25,419 nucleotides of DNA from NCBI GenBank assembly GCA_040289295.1, contig PSLA01000026.1:1-25419 (forward strand). Reading direction: 5' to 3'. Shown piece after piece: positions 15,755 through 22,898 of the stretch. The stretch comes from J051 sp040289295. Its GTDB lineage: Bacteria; Armatimonadota; Fimbriimonadia; Fimbriimonadales; ATM1. Position numbers and translations under genes: made by a program. The notes beneath the pieces were generated by a model that was not told the DNA's origin, made no database searches, and saw nothing but the letters and a program-made list of their open reading frames with translations. Each line of letters opens with the position of its first letter. Within the stretch, counting starts at the first letter, position 1.

Positions 15755-15760
15755 ATTAGA
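15755..15760 (-). promoter_or_regulatory. Leaderless-type promoter of the 103-aa secreted protein (TCTAAT)
   Basis: TCTAAT (5 of 6) on the minus strand ends 6 nt before the ATG at 15748, so transcription would start on or next to the start codon. No convincing -35 is seen. Confidence 0.42.
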
Positions 15761-15798
15761 TGCCGTGGTCGGACAGGACGTTACGAGCGGCAGCCTCC

Positions 15799-15829
15799 AA
15801 GGTGGGCGCTGCAGGGCAGCGCCCACCTT
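15799..15829 (-). terminator. Strong hairpin downstream of the di-haem oxidoreductase gene
   Basis: AAGGTGGGCGCTGC (15799-15812) and GCAGCGCCCACCTT (15816-15829) form a perfect 14-bp stem with a 3-nt loop, about 22 nt beyond the stop at 15852. No U-tract follows on the minus strand. It most likely ends or protects the di-haem gene transcript and separates it from the small gene downstream. Confidence 0.6.
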
Positions 15830-15851
15830 CGGTCACAGGCCGGATGCCTCC

Positions 15852-17303
15852 CTATCTGAACCCGAAGGCGCTGCGAGGCTGCGGAACTACCTGGAGCGTC
15901 TTCAGGAAGTCCACCAGCGCCAACTGATCCTGCGGCGGCAGGTTCAGGAAACGGGTTCTCTCCGGCCGCGCTTCCCCTGCGTGATGCATGATCGCCTCAC
16001 CGATGGTTGTGAGGTCTCCGCGATGACCATACGGCTCCGAGTTGCCTACGTCCCACAACTTACGCGTGATGAACGTGTCCGTCGGCACGCCACCTTGGAT
16101 GACTCGCTCGTTGTTGAAGAACGGATCATCCTCGTCGGCGATCCGGTGCCGCTTGAGGTCGGTGTATGCCCGCACAATCGCCCTGCCGTCCTGGGTTCGC
16201 TCGAGGTATGGCCCTGGACCGTCGCGCGTCAAGTCGAACGCAAACGGTCGCGGAACGTCCTGCGGCCGCAGGTTGCCCGGCGGGTTGTATGGGTTAGGCT
16301 CCGTGTAGATCGGGTTGTCAAGAATGAGCGCCGGGATATGGCAGCGAGCGCAGCCGATCTTGTTGAACAGCTGCTCACCCCGCAACACGCGCGACCGTGT
16401 GGCGAGGTCGCTCGGCATCACCTGGACCGGGTTGCCCAGCGCCACTTGGAACAGGGTGGCTGCGGTGATGTCGCCAACGGTCAGCTCATCTTCCACGCCG
16501 TCGCCGTCGAAGTCACGGGTTCCGGTGCGCTCGATTCCGAACCGCTCCACCGCTTGCAGACCGTGGTGGTGATTGAAGGCGTTCACGGTGAACTGCCGCA
16601 CCGACACGACCACTCCCTTCTGGTGGAACGGTTTGATGATCAGGTCGGGATCTACACCCTCGACTTGCGAGGTGTTCACATCGCCGCTCGGCGAGCAGGT
16701 GATTCGTCCGAAGTAAACCCCCTTGGTAACGAGGTCTTTTGTGACGAACTTACCGGATTGAATGGCCTGCTGGCGAGCCCCCTCGCGGATGCGGTGCAGT
16801 TCCGCCGTCATCTCGCGTGCGAGCATCTCAATCGCCCCAGAGCCGTGCATGCCCAGGGTATTGCGCTCGTTGCTAAACTGGGAATCAATGCTCGTCTGTA
16901 CCGGGTCGGCGAGTTGCGCCAACACGAACACGTTTGCAACAAAGTCCCCGCCGCCGCCGACCTCGGGCTGATTGTGACAGCCGGCGCAACTGTTCGAGTC
17001 CGGCCCAGAAACCCGGGTCATGAACGGCTGGTCGGGCGTTCGCCGCGTCGGGTTCCCGTTACCAGTCGAGCCGGGGCGCCCGAAGCCGTCAAGCCGGTTG
17101 AAGGACGTCGCGAAGAGGAACTTACCAGCAAAGAACAGATCCGCCAGGGAGTATCGCCCTGCGTCAATGTCTGCCTGATTGATGTGTTGAGTCAGTCTCG
17201 GTCGCTCGCCAGGGATTTGAGCGGTAGGTCTCGCGGTCAGCAGTCCTACTGACACGAAGACAACCGCCCCGGCGATCACCGGGACCTTGCCGTATCGTTT
17301 CAT
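15852..17303 (-). CDS. Di-haem c-type cytochrome oxidoreductase (DUF1111 / DHOR-like)
   Basis: The 483-aa exported protein carries two haem c attachment motifs: CAGCH (Cys106, Cys109, His110) and CARCH (Cys318, Cys321, His322). The overall pattern fits the di-haem oxidoreductase (DUF1111) family related to bacterial cytochrome c peroxidases: FATSFNRLDGFGRPG, QFTVNAFNHHHGLQAVERFG, then RGEQLFNKIGCARCH and a C-terminal NSEPYGHRGDLTTIGEAIMHHAGEA. A signal peptide spans about residues 1-28. Two ATGs exist; the one at 17303 lies 9 nt after AAGGAG, while the one at 17312 abuts that site, so 17303 is preferred. The substrate is unknown; peroxide or another oxidant in the periplasm is the usual guess. 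Confidence 0.9.
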   Translation of the reverse strand: MKRYGKVPVIAGAVVFVSVGLLTARPTAQIPGERPRLTQHINQADIDAGRYSLADLFFAGKFLFATSFNRLDGFGRPGSTGNGNPTRRTPDQPFMTRVSGPDSNSCAGCHNQPEVGGGGDFVANVFVLAQLADPVQTSIDSQFSNERNTLGMHGSGAIEMLAREMTAELHRIREGARQQAIQSGKFVTKDLVTKGVYFGRITCSPSGDVNTSQVEGVDPDLIIKPFHQKGVVVSVRQFTVNAFNHHHGLQAVERFGIERTGTRDFDGDGVEDELTVGDITAATLFQVALGNPVQVMPSDLATRSRVLRGEQLFNKIGCARCHIPALILDNPIYTEPNPYNPPGNLRPQDVPRPFAFDLTRDGPGPYLERTQDGRAIVRAYTDLKRHRIADEDDPFFNNERVIQGGVPTDTFITRKLWDVGNSEPYGHRGDLTTIGEAIMHHAGEARPERTRFLNLPPQDQLALVDFLKTLQVVPQPRSAFGFR

Positions 17304-17312
17304 GATTCTCAT

Positions 17313-17318
17313 CTCCTT
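17313..17318 (-). promoter_or_regulatory. Shine-Dalgarno site that fixes the di-haem protein start
   Basis: AAGGAG on the minus strand ends 9 nt before the ATG at 17303 and directly abuts the ATG at 17312. The spacing selects the inner ATG. Confidence 0.7.
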
Positions 17319-17338
17319 TCGTTATTCAGGGCGCAGTC

Positions 17339-17364
17339 TTGCTCGCGAGGCCGCTCGCGCTCCC
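17339..17364. repeat. Second copy of an intergenic repeat (first at 5004-5029)
   Basis: TTGCTCGC-(5 nt)-CGCTCGCGCTCCC matches 5004-5029 at 23 of 26 positions with identical spacing. Here it also forms a hairpin, CGCGAG-GCCG-CTCGCG (17344-17359), in the putative 5' leader of the di-haem gene. Both copies lie in non-coding DNA. Confidence 0.45.
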
Positions 17365-17493
17365 TCGTCGGAAGGAGTTAACGCGCCCTTGAAGACCGAT
17401 GCGTACAGTTTACATCATTTCAGACGCAATCAGAGCCCCAATTTTTGCCGGTTTTTGACGTGCTGATGGCGGACTGTTCGGTGCCCCAGCGGC

Positions 17494-17499
17494 TATCAT
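17494..17499 (+). promoter_or_regulatory. Leaderless-type promoter of the glycosidase (TATCAT)
   Basis: TATCAT (5 of 6) ends 6 nt before the GTG start at 17506. There is no Shine-Dalgarno site. An A/T-rich stretch (two TTTTT runs around 17442-17456) lies some 40-50 nt upstream and might act as an UP-like element. Confidence 0.48.
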
Positions 17500-17505
17500 C
17501 CGCAT

Positions 17506-20463
17506 GTGGACCGTAAGAAGGTGTCCCGACGGTCGGTGCTGAAGAGCTCGCTCGCGGGAATCGCAGGTGGCTTCCTCGCGCAGGTGGTGAAAGCGTCCGC
17601 CGGACCGTTCTCTGCGCAGGACTACCGGAATCTGGTGCCCGAGGACAAGAGACTGAGCCCAGCGTGGGTCGCTTCCCTCTTCGACCGCGGCGAGCAGCCG
17701 TGGGTTGGGCGCGAAGGCGTACGCACCATCGGGATGCCTGTCGGCGGGCTTTTCGCCGGGACGGTGTACCTTGGGGGAGATGGGCGCCTCTGGAACTGGG
17801 ACATCTTCAACCAGCACCACCTCGGCGCAGTCATTCGCACTCAGCCCGTGGAATTCCGCGGAAAGCGGCTGAACGAAATCGAAGGGGCAAACTACGTAAG
17901 CCCGCCCGCACCGGAATCACCATTTCAACTTGAGTTTCTCTTGGAGAGCGAACAGGAACGGCGCCTTATGGACTCGCGAGGGTGGTCAAGCGTTCGCTTC
18001 CTTGGCAAATACCCGCTCGGAACGGTAGAGTATGCAGACGACAACCTCACGGCGAGGCTCGATGCCTTTTCGCCGTTCATTCCGCTAAACGTAGAGGACT
18101 CCTCATTCCCCGCCACTGTCATGAGGTTCACGGTGCGCAATCTTGGAAGCGCAACGAAGCGCGTACGCCTGATGTGCAACTTCGAGAACCCAGTACTTCT
18201 CCACTCCCGGCATCGCGCACCGGACGCCACGCTGCTCGCCGAGACGATCCAAGGGCAGGACTTGGCGGGCGTGCTCTGTTCGGCACAGAGCATCCCGTTC
18301 GAAAACAGCCGCGACGATATACCCTTTGACGACTTTGAGTCCGGCTCGTACCACCGGTGGACACCCGAAGGCTCTGCATTCGGCACAAAACCAACCCTGA
18401 CCAGCGAGATGCCCGCCTATCAAGGCGACGTAAACGCTCAGGGACGCTACGTGGTCAACACGCATAACGCCCGCCAGGGCGAAGACGTCACTCGGGCCGA
18501 TCCGCATCAGGGCACGCTCACCAGCGAGCCGTTCGTTATCGAACGAGGCTTTATCAACTTTCGGATCGGCGGAGGCAGCCATCCTGGCCGAACGGAACTG
18601 CAACTGCTCGTCGGCGATAAGGTCGTGCGCTCTGCGACCGGCTTGAACAGCAATCGCATGCGCTTCGACTTCTTTGACGTTCGCGAGCTTCAGGGGCAAA
18701 CCGCGCGCCTCCGCGGCGTGGACGCCGAGTCTGGCGCCTGGGGGCACATAGCGTTCGACGACATCGTTTTTAGCGACGTGCCACGACGAGAGGGGTTGCT
18801 TCAAGACCTGCCCGATTTCGGCACCTTCGCCGTGTGCGCCCTGGGGGAAACGGGCAGCTCGGCGGCGACCGACCGTGGCTCCCGCACCTGGGTTGACCTA
18901 AACGTTCCGCCCGGCGAGGAGGTCGCCGCGCGATTCCTCATCGCCTGGCACTTCCCCAACTGCTCCATACCGGGCCTCGAAGGTCAAAAGAGGTGGTATG
19001 GGAGGCGCTGGCGGGACGCGAAGCACGTTGCTGAGGACCTCGCGAGCCGCCTTCCCGAGCTCGAGAGGCTCACGCTCCGTTGGGTGAAGACTTGGTACGA
19101 CGACTCGACGCTGCCGTGGTACCTCCTGGTGCGCACCTTCGCAAGCGTTAGCACACTTGTAACCAACACTTGCTACCGATTCGCCGACGGCCGCTTCTGG
19201 TTCTGGGAGGGTGTGGGCTGCTGTCACGGAACTTGCACGCACGTATGGGGCTACGCGCAAGGCATCGCCCGCGTGTTTCCTGAGGTCGAGCGGTATTTGC
19301 GGGAGGAGATTGATTTCGGAAACTCTTTCCATGAAGACACGGGAGCGATTGACTATCGAGGCGAGTTCGGAAAGCACGTAGCGCACGACGGCCAGTGCAA
19401 CTGCATTCTCCGCGCCTATCGCGAGCACACGATGCAGCGCGACGACAGGTTTCTGCGTCGGCGATGGCCACGCATCAAGCGTGCCCTGGAGTACCTGATC
19501 AATGAAGACCGCGACCGCGATGGGTTGCTTGAGGGGAGACAGTACAACACGCTCGACGCGGACTGGTACGGGCCAATGGCGTGGATATCGTCGCTTTACC
19601 TCGCTGCGCTACGCGCCGGCGAGGCAATGGCGAGGGAGATGGAGGACGAGAAGTTCGCCTCCGAGTGCGCGACGCTCATCAAGGCGGGCTCCAAGCGCAT
19701 GGTCGAGGAGCTGTTCAACGGGGAGTACTTCATCCACAAGCCCGACCCCGACCACCCCGAGGCGAACGCGACCGGCGAGGGCTGCCATGCCGACCAACTG
19801 TTCGGACAGTCGTACCTCCACCAACTCGGGCTGCCGCGGGTCGTGCCGGAGCGAGAAACGCTTGCAGCGCTTCGCTCGCTGTACCGCTACAACTTCACGC
19901 CCGACGTCGGACCGTATCGGAACGGCATGCGCGTCGTCGAGGGCGGACGCTGGTACGCCATGCCCGGCGAAGGCGGCCTGATCGTATGTACGTTCCCCAA
20001 GGGCGGCGCAGAACGCGCAACCGGCAAGGGCCCCAGCGCGTGGGCGGCGCAATACTTTAACGAAGTTTGGACGGGCTTCGAGTACCAGGTCGCCTCGCAC
20101 ATGATCGCCGAGGGACTGCTCACGGAAGGACTGGCACTCGTAAAGATGGCTCACGAGCGGTACTCGCCAGAACGACGCAATCCGTACAACGAGATCGAGT
20201 GCAGCGACCACTATGGCCGTGCCCTCGCCGCGTTCGGGGTGTATGTCTCGCTTATCGGTCTCCGGCAGCATGGCCCAAATGGGCGCCTCCGGTTCAAACC
20301 GGCGTTTCCGGGCGATCAGCGCTTCGCCTTCATTGCGGTGGACGGCTGGGGAACCGTGGAGGTCCAAGACGGAAAGCAGCACATCAGATACGCATACCGT
20401 GCGGAACAGCCCCCTCGAGAGCCTACAACTGGGCACGAAACCACCGAAAATCGCGTAGAATGA
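17506..20463 (+). CDS. Tat-exported GH116/DUF608-type glycosidase with an inserted beta-sandwich domain
   Basis: The 985-aa product starts with a twin-arginine signal (SRRSVLKSSLAGIAGG), so it is exported folded. The GBA2-type N-terminal domain begins with RTIGMPVGGLFAGTVYLGGD and WNWDIFNQHH. It is interrupted at about residues 275-426 by a segment starting DDFESGSYHRWTPEGSAFGT and including FINFRIGGGSHPG and GHIAFDDIVFSD. That segment resembles the DUF4980-type jelly-roll found beside some GH32 levanases. DUF608 then resumes (WVDLNVPPGEEVAARF). The (alpha/alpha)6 barrel shows WEGVGCCHGTCTHVWGYAQ and DGLLEGRQYNTLDADWYGP, whose Asp is the likely acid/base; I could not assign the nucleophile. 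A beta-glucosidase-like activity is probable. GTG start, leaderless-type. Confidence 0.85.
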   Translation: MDRKKVSRRSVLKSSLAGIAGGFLAQVVKASAGPFSAQDYRNLVPEDKRLSPAWVASLFDRGEQPWVGREGVRTIGMPVGGLFAGTVYLGGDGRLWNWDIFNQHHLGAVIRTQPVEFRGKRLNEIEGANYVSPPAPESPFQLEFLLESEQERRLMDSRGWSSVRFLGKYPLGTVEYADDNLTARLDAFSPFIPLNVEDSSFPATVMRFTVRNLGSATKRVRLMCNFENPVLLHSRHRAPDATLLAETIQGQDLAGVLCSAQSIPFENSRDDIPFDDFESGSYHRWTPEGSAFGTKPTLTSEMPAYQGDVNAQGRYVVNTHNARQGEDVTRADPHQGTLTSEPFVIERGFINFRIGGGSHPGRTELQLLVGDKVVRSATGLNSNRMRFDFFDVRELQGQTARLRGVDAESGAWGHIAFDDIVFSDVPRREGLLQDLPDFGTFAVCALGETGSSAATDRGSRTWVDLNVPPGEEVAARFLIAWHFPNCSIPGLEGQKRWYGRRWRDAKHVAEDLASRLPELERLTLRWVKTWYDDSTLPWYLLVRTFASVSTLVTNTCYRFADGRFWFWEGVGCCHGTCTHVWGYAQGIARVFPEVERYLREEIDFGNSFHEDTGAIDYRGEFGKHVAHDGQCNCILRAYREHTMQRDDRFLRRRWPRIKRALEYLINEDRDRDGLLEGRQYNTLDADWYGPMAWISSLYLAALRAGEAMAREMEDEKFASECATLIKAGSKRMVEELFNGEYFIHKPDPDHPEANATGEGCHADQLFGQSYLHQLGLPRVVPERETLAALRSLYRYNFTPDVGPYRNGMRVVEGGRWYAMPGEGGLIVCTFPKGGAERATGKGPSAWAAQYFNEVWTGFEYQVASHMIAEGLLTEGLALVKMAHERYSPERRNPYNEIECSDHYGRALAAFGVYVSLIGLRQHGPNGRLRFKPAFPGDQRFAFIAVDGWGTVEVQDGKQHIRYAYRAEQPPREPTTGHETTENRVE
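20456..20461 (+). promoter_or_regulatory. Possible internal promoter (TAGAAT) for the thioredoxin-like gene
   Basis: TAGAAT overlaps the last codons of the glycosidase gene and lies 28 nt before the ATG at 20490, leaving room for the GGAGAA site. No -35 is clear, so co-transcription with the glycosidase is equally possible. Confidence 0.35.
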
Positions 20464-20489
20464 GCAATCCCAAACATGGAGAAGAAAAC

Positions 20490-21563
20490 ATGAAAAGAAC
20501 GATTCTGCTCGCGGCGGCGGTGGCCGTCGGCGTAAGTGCGCAAGCGCAATCCCTCAAAATCGGCGACCCCGCCCCCGAACTCGACATCGCCAAGTGGGTG
20601 AAGGGCACTCCAGTCAAGGAGTTCGCCGCTAACAAGGTCTACGTCGTCGAGTTCTGGGCGACGTGGTGCGGCCCATGCCGCCAAAGCATCCCGCACCTCA
20701 CGGAACTGGCGAAGCAATACAAGGACAAGGTAACGATCATCGGTGTCAACTCCTTCGAGGTTCCGCCCGGCACAACGGGAACAGAACATTTCGCGAAGGT
20801 TGAGGCGTTCGTCAAGGAGATGGGCGCTCAGATGGAGTACAACGTCGCGCTGGACGGCCCGGAGGGCAAGATGGCTAAGACGTGGATGGAAGCCGCTGCT
20901 CAAAACGGCATCCCTACAGCGTTCGTTGTTGGCAACGAGAAGCAGATTCTCTGGATAGGCCATCCCATGGAACTCAAGGCGGTACTGGAAGACATTATCG
21001 CGGGAAAGTGGGATGTGAAGGCAGCCCGCGCGAAAGCGGAAGAAGAGACGAGACTCGCAGCCGAACTCGACGAGATGATGGGCAGATTGAAGAACGCCCT
21101 CGAAGTCGGAGACAGCAAGACCGCCCTCAAGGAGATTGACAGCGTCATCGCAAAGCGACCGGAACTCAAGCTCCTGCTGATCGGACTTAAGATTGACATC
21201 CTGTTCGACACAGATCCGAAGGCCGCTATGGCCCTTGCCAAGGAGTTGGCGAGCGGCGAGTTCAAGGACGACCCGATGTTCCTGAACAACATCGCCTGGC
21301 GCATGGTGGAAGAGGACGAGCCGAAGCTGCCAACGGACTACGCGGCGGCACTCGACTTCGCGAAGAGGGCTGCGGAACTCACGAAGAACGAAGATCCGAT
21401 GGTTCTCGACACCCTCGCTCTTGCGCAGTTCCGGAACGGGCAAAAAGCCGAAGCCATTGCGACACAGAAGAAGGCGATCGCGCTCCTGGAGAAGAACCCA
21501 GAGGCCGACCCTGACCTACTGGCGGAACTGAAGGGCAGGCTGAAGAAGTACCAAGGCGGGTAA
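20490..21563 (+). CDS. Exported thioredoxin-like (TlpA/ResA type) protein with C-terminal TPR-like region
   Basis: The 357-aa product has a cleavable signal (RTILLAAAVAVGVSAQAQ) and then a TlpA/ResA-like thioredoxin domain: KIGDPAPELDIAKWV, VVEFWATWCGPCRQSIPHL with the redox pair Cys60/Cys63, and NGIPTAFVV containing the cis-Pro. From about residue 190 it is helical with alternating Ala/Leu/Lys (ALEVGDSKTALKEIDSVIAK, DPMVLDTLALAQFRNGQKAEAI), resembling TPR repeats. It probably reduces or isomerises disulfides in the periplasm, with the TPR part binding partners. GGAGAA at 20478-20483 serves the ATG. It follows the glycosidase by 26 nt; that gene's CCHGTC motif is cysteine-rich, but a link is speculative. 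Confidence 0.88.
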   Translation: MKRTILLAAAVAVGVSAQAQSLKIGDPAPELDIAKWVKGTPVKEFAANKVYVVEFWATWCGPCRQSIPHLTELAKQYKDKVTIIGVNSFEVPPGTTGTEHFAKVEAFVKEMGAQMEYNVALDGPEGKMAKTWMEAAAQNGIPTAFVVGNEKQILWIGHPMELKAVLEDIIAGKWDVKAARAKAEEETRLAAELDEMMGRLKNALEVGDSKTALKEIDSVIAKRPELKLLLIGLKIDILFDTDPKAAMALAKELASGEFKDDPMFLNNIAWRMVEEDEPKLPTDYAAALDFAKRAAELTKNEDPMVLDTLALAQFRNGQKAEAIATQKKAIALLEKNPEADPDLLAELKGRLKKYQGG

Positions 21564-21585
21564 ATCCGCCCCCCAGTTGACGTGG

Positions 21586-21615
21586 ACCGCTCTCGCGATC
21601 GCTCGCGGGAGCGGT
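21586..21615 (+). terminator. Hairpin terminator after the thioredoxin-like gene
   Basis: ACCGCTC-T-CGCGA pairs with TCGCG-G-GAGCGGT to give a 13-bp stem including one T-G wobble, capped by a TCGC loop (21599-21602). It is followed only by GTCTCTTG, a weak U-rich tail. It lies between the stop at 21563 and the next promoter at 21635. Confidence 0.6.
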
Positions 21616-21631
21616 GTCTCTTGCGTGAATC

Positions 21632-21640
21632 GGGTATACT
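21632..21640 (+). promoter_or_regulatory. Promoter (GGG-TATACT) of the second prepilin-like gene
   Basis: TATACT (21635-21640, 5 of 6) preceded by GGG would start a leader of about 45 nt containing the hairpin at 21648-21679 and the Shine-Dalgarno site. No clear -35. Confidence 0.5.
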
Positions 21641-21647
21641 GAGGGTA

Positions 21648-21687
21648 CGCTGGCATCACATAAACATTCGGTGCCAGCGGAGGAGGA
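21648..21687 (+). promoter_or_regulatory. 5' leader hairpin abutting a strong Shine-Dalgarno site
   Basis: CGCTGGCA (21648-21655) pairs perfectly with TGCCAGCG (21672-21679) around a 16-nt loop that is A/T-rich at its centre. The stem's 3' end overlaps the first base of GGAGGAGGA (21679-21687), which lies 5 nt before the ATG at 21693. The hairpin could stabilise the mRNA near its 5' end or modulate ribosome access. Confidence 0.5.
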
Positions 21688-21692
21688 AAACA

Positions 21693-22643
21693 ATGGTGCA
21701 AGACAATAATCGTCATGGGTTCACCCTGATCGAGCTGTTGGTTGTGATTGCGATCATCGCAATCCTGGCGTCAATTCTGTTCCCGGTCTTCGCTCAAGCG
21801 AAGAACGCCGCGCACAAGATCACGTGCATCTCTAACATGAATCAGACCGCCAAGGCGGCCATGATGTATCTCGGCGATTGGGACGACACGTTCCCGCTCG
21901 TCAACCCTGATGCATGCACGGTGAGTAACTGCAGCCGGCGGCTGAAGAGGTACATGACCAACTGGCTGCTGGACATTTCTCCATACAGCGGCAGCAACCT
22001 GAAGACCTTTAAGTGTCCGATTGACCCGAACCAGCGTCCCGAGATCGTTGGACGCGATCCGATCAACGACGCTCCTCCCGCCAACCAGGAGGAGTTTGAG
22101 TTCAACATCACGACCAAGTCAAATCACGGCTACAACTCACAGTACTTGAGCCCGATGTACATTGCCCAGGTCATGCCTCCCGGCCGGGCCGGGATCCCGT
22201 ACGCCATCAAGCAATCCCAAGTGGCGAAGCCGGCCGAAACGATCCTCTGTCTTGACTCGATATGGGACAGAGCGTTTTCGAACGGCTATCCAATTGGTGG
22301 TGGAAACTGGGCTCTCGACCCACCATGTCGGTTCTACGCGGATGGGTCCGACTCGTTTCCACTTCCGGCAAACGCCCGCGGCTTCTATTGGTTCGGCGGG
22401 TGGAATCCAAGCAGACCCACAGCCTGGAACACATTTGGCGGCGTCTTCCCGTTCCACCAAACCAGCCTCGCCAAGGGGCAGCGGACCTGGCGGGACAGAA
22501 ACGAAGGCGTGGTCATAACCACCTTCACCGATGGACACACGAAGGCGATGAAGATTGACGCGATCGCCGCTGGCTGCGACGTTCGCAACGGCTGGGGTGG
22601 CCGAATCTTTGACAGGAGCGCGTATCTGTGGGACCTGGAGTAG
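21693..22643 (+). CDS. Prepilin-like protein with N-terminal methylation motif (DUF1559-like)
   Basis: The 316-aa product has a classical prepilin N-terminus, HGFTLIELLVVIAIIAILAS, with predicted cleavage after Gly9 and Glu5 of the mature protein. It continues with CISNMNQTAKAAMMYLGDWD, the usual DUF1559-like helix. The C-terminal half has paired cysteines, VVITTFTDGHTKAMKID (the conserved DG-H element) and an aromatic-rich stretch. These proteins are pseudopilin-like and of unknown role. The leader with a hairpin and a very strong Shine-Dalgarno site suggests high expression. A 70-aa membrane protein follows after 4 nt, so the two are probably co-translated. Confidence 0.9.
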   Translation: MVQDNNRHGFTLIELLVVIAIIAILASILFPVFAQAKNAAHKITCISNMNQTAKAAMMYLGDWDDTFPLVNPDACTVSNCSRRLKRYMTNWLLDISPYSGSNLKTFKCPIDPNQRPEIVGRDPINDAPPANQEEFEFNITTKSNHGYNSQYLSPMYIAQVMPPGRAGIPYAIKQSQVAKPAETILCLDSIWDRAFSNGYPIGGGNWALDPPCRFYADGSDSFPLPANARGFYWFGGWNPSRPTAWNTFGGVFPFHQTSLAKGQRTWRDRNEGVVITTFTDGHTKAMKIDAIAAGCDVRNGWGGRIFDRSAYLWDLE

Positions 22644-22647
22644 AAAG

Positions 22648-22860
22648 ATGAAACTCGGTCAACTCAATCAAGGCCTACTCATTGCTTTGGTCGTCGCGGT
22701 GATCATAGCCGCGTTCGTCTGGGGCGGTCGGCTTTTGAGCGGCAACTCGACAGAGCCGGAGGACAAGCAGCTAGAGAACCTTCCGCAGAAGCCCGCTGAC
22801 TTACCGCCGGTGAGTGAGGAGGAAAGGGCTGCCGTGCCCGGACCCGTCGACCTCAAGTGA
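22648..22860 (+). CDS. Small single-pass membrane protein, 70 aa
   Basis: I do not recognise a family. The short product has one hydrophobic segment, GLLIALVVAVIIAAFVWGG (about residues 9-27), preceded by a short KLGQLNQ N-terminus, and then a proline- and glutamate-rich tail. Topology is probably N-in with the tail outside. GGAG at 22637-22640 lies 7 nt before the ATG. It starts 4 nt after the prepilin-like stop and is followed by a terminator hairpin, so it is the last gene of that unit. A role in handling the prepilin-like protein is a guess from position only. Confidence 0.72.
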   Translation: MKLGQLNQGLLIALVVAVIIAAFVWGGRLLSGNSTEPEDKQLENLPQKPADLPPVSEEERAAVPGPVDLK

Positions 22861-22868
22861 CAGTCCAC

Positions 22869-22896
22869 CTGGGGCGAGGTTCGCACCTCGCCCCAG
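22869..22896. terminator. Shared convergent hairpin between the 70-aa gene and the flotillin pair
   Basis: CTGGGGCGAGGT and ACCTCGCCCCAG form a perfect 12-bp stem with a TCGC loop. It starts 9 nt after the plus-strand stop (22860) and ends 3 nt from the minus-strand stop (22899). No U-tract on either strand. Confidence 0.6.
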
Positions 22897-22898
22897 CA

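Noticed and set aside
15765..17252. A 495-codon plus-strand frame antisense to the di-haem protein.
   Set aside because: The minus strand has two CxxCH motifs, a signal peptide and a Shine-Dalgarno site; the plus frame is an Arg/Val-rich shadow.
17442..17460. TTTTT runs and TTGACG upstream of the glycosidase, considered as a -35 box or terminator tail.
   Set aside because: The distance to the -10 at 17494 is 33 bp, too long for a -35; no hairpin precedes the T-runs.
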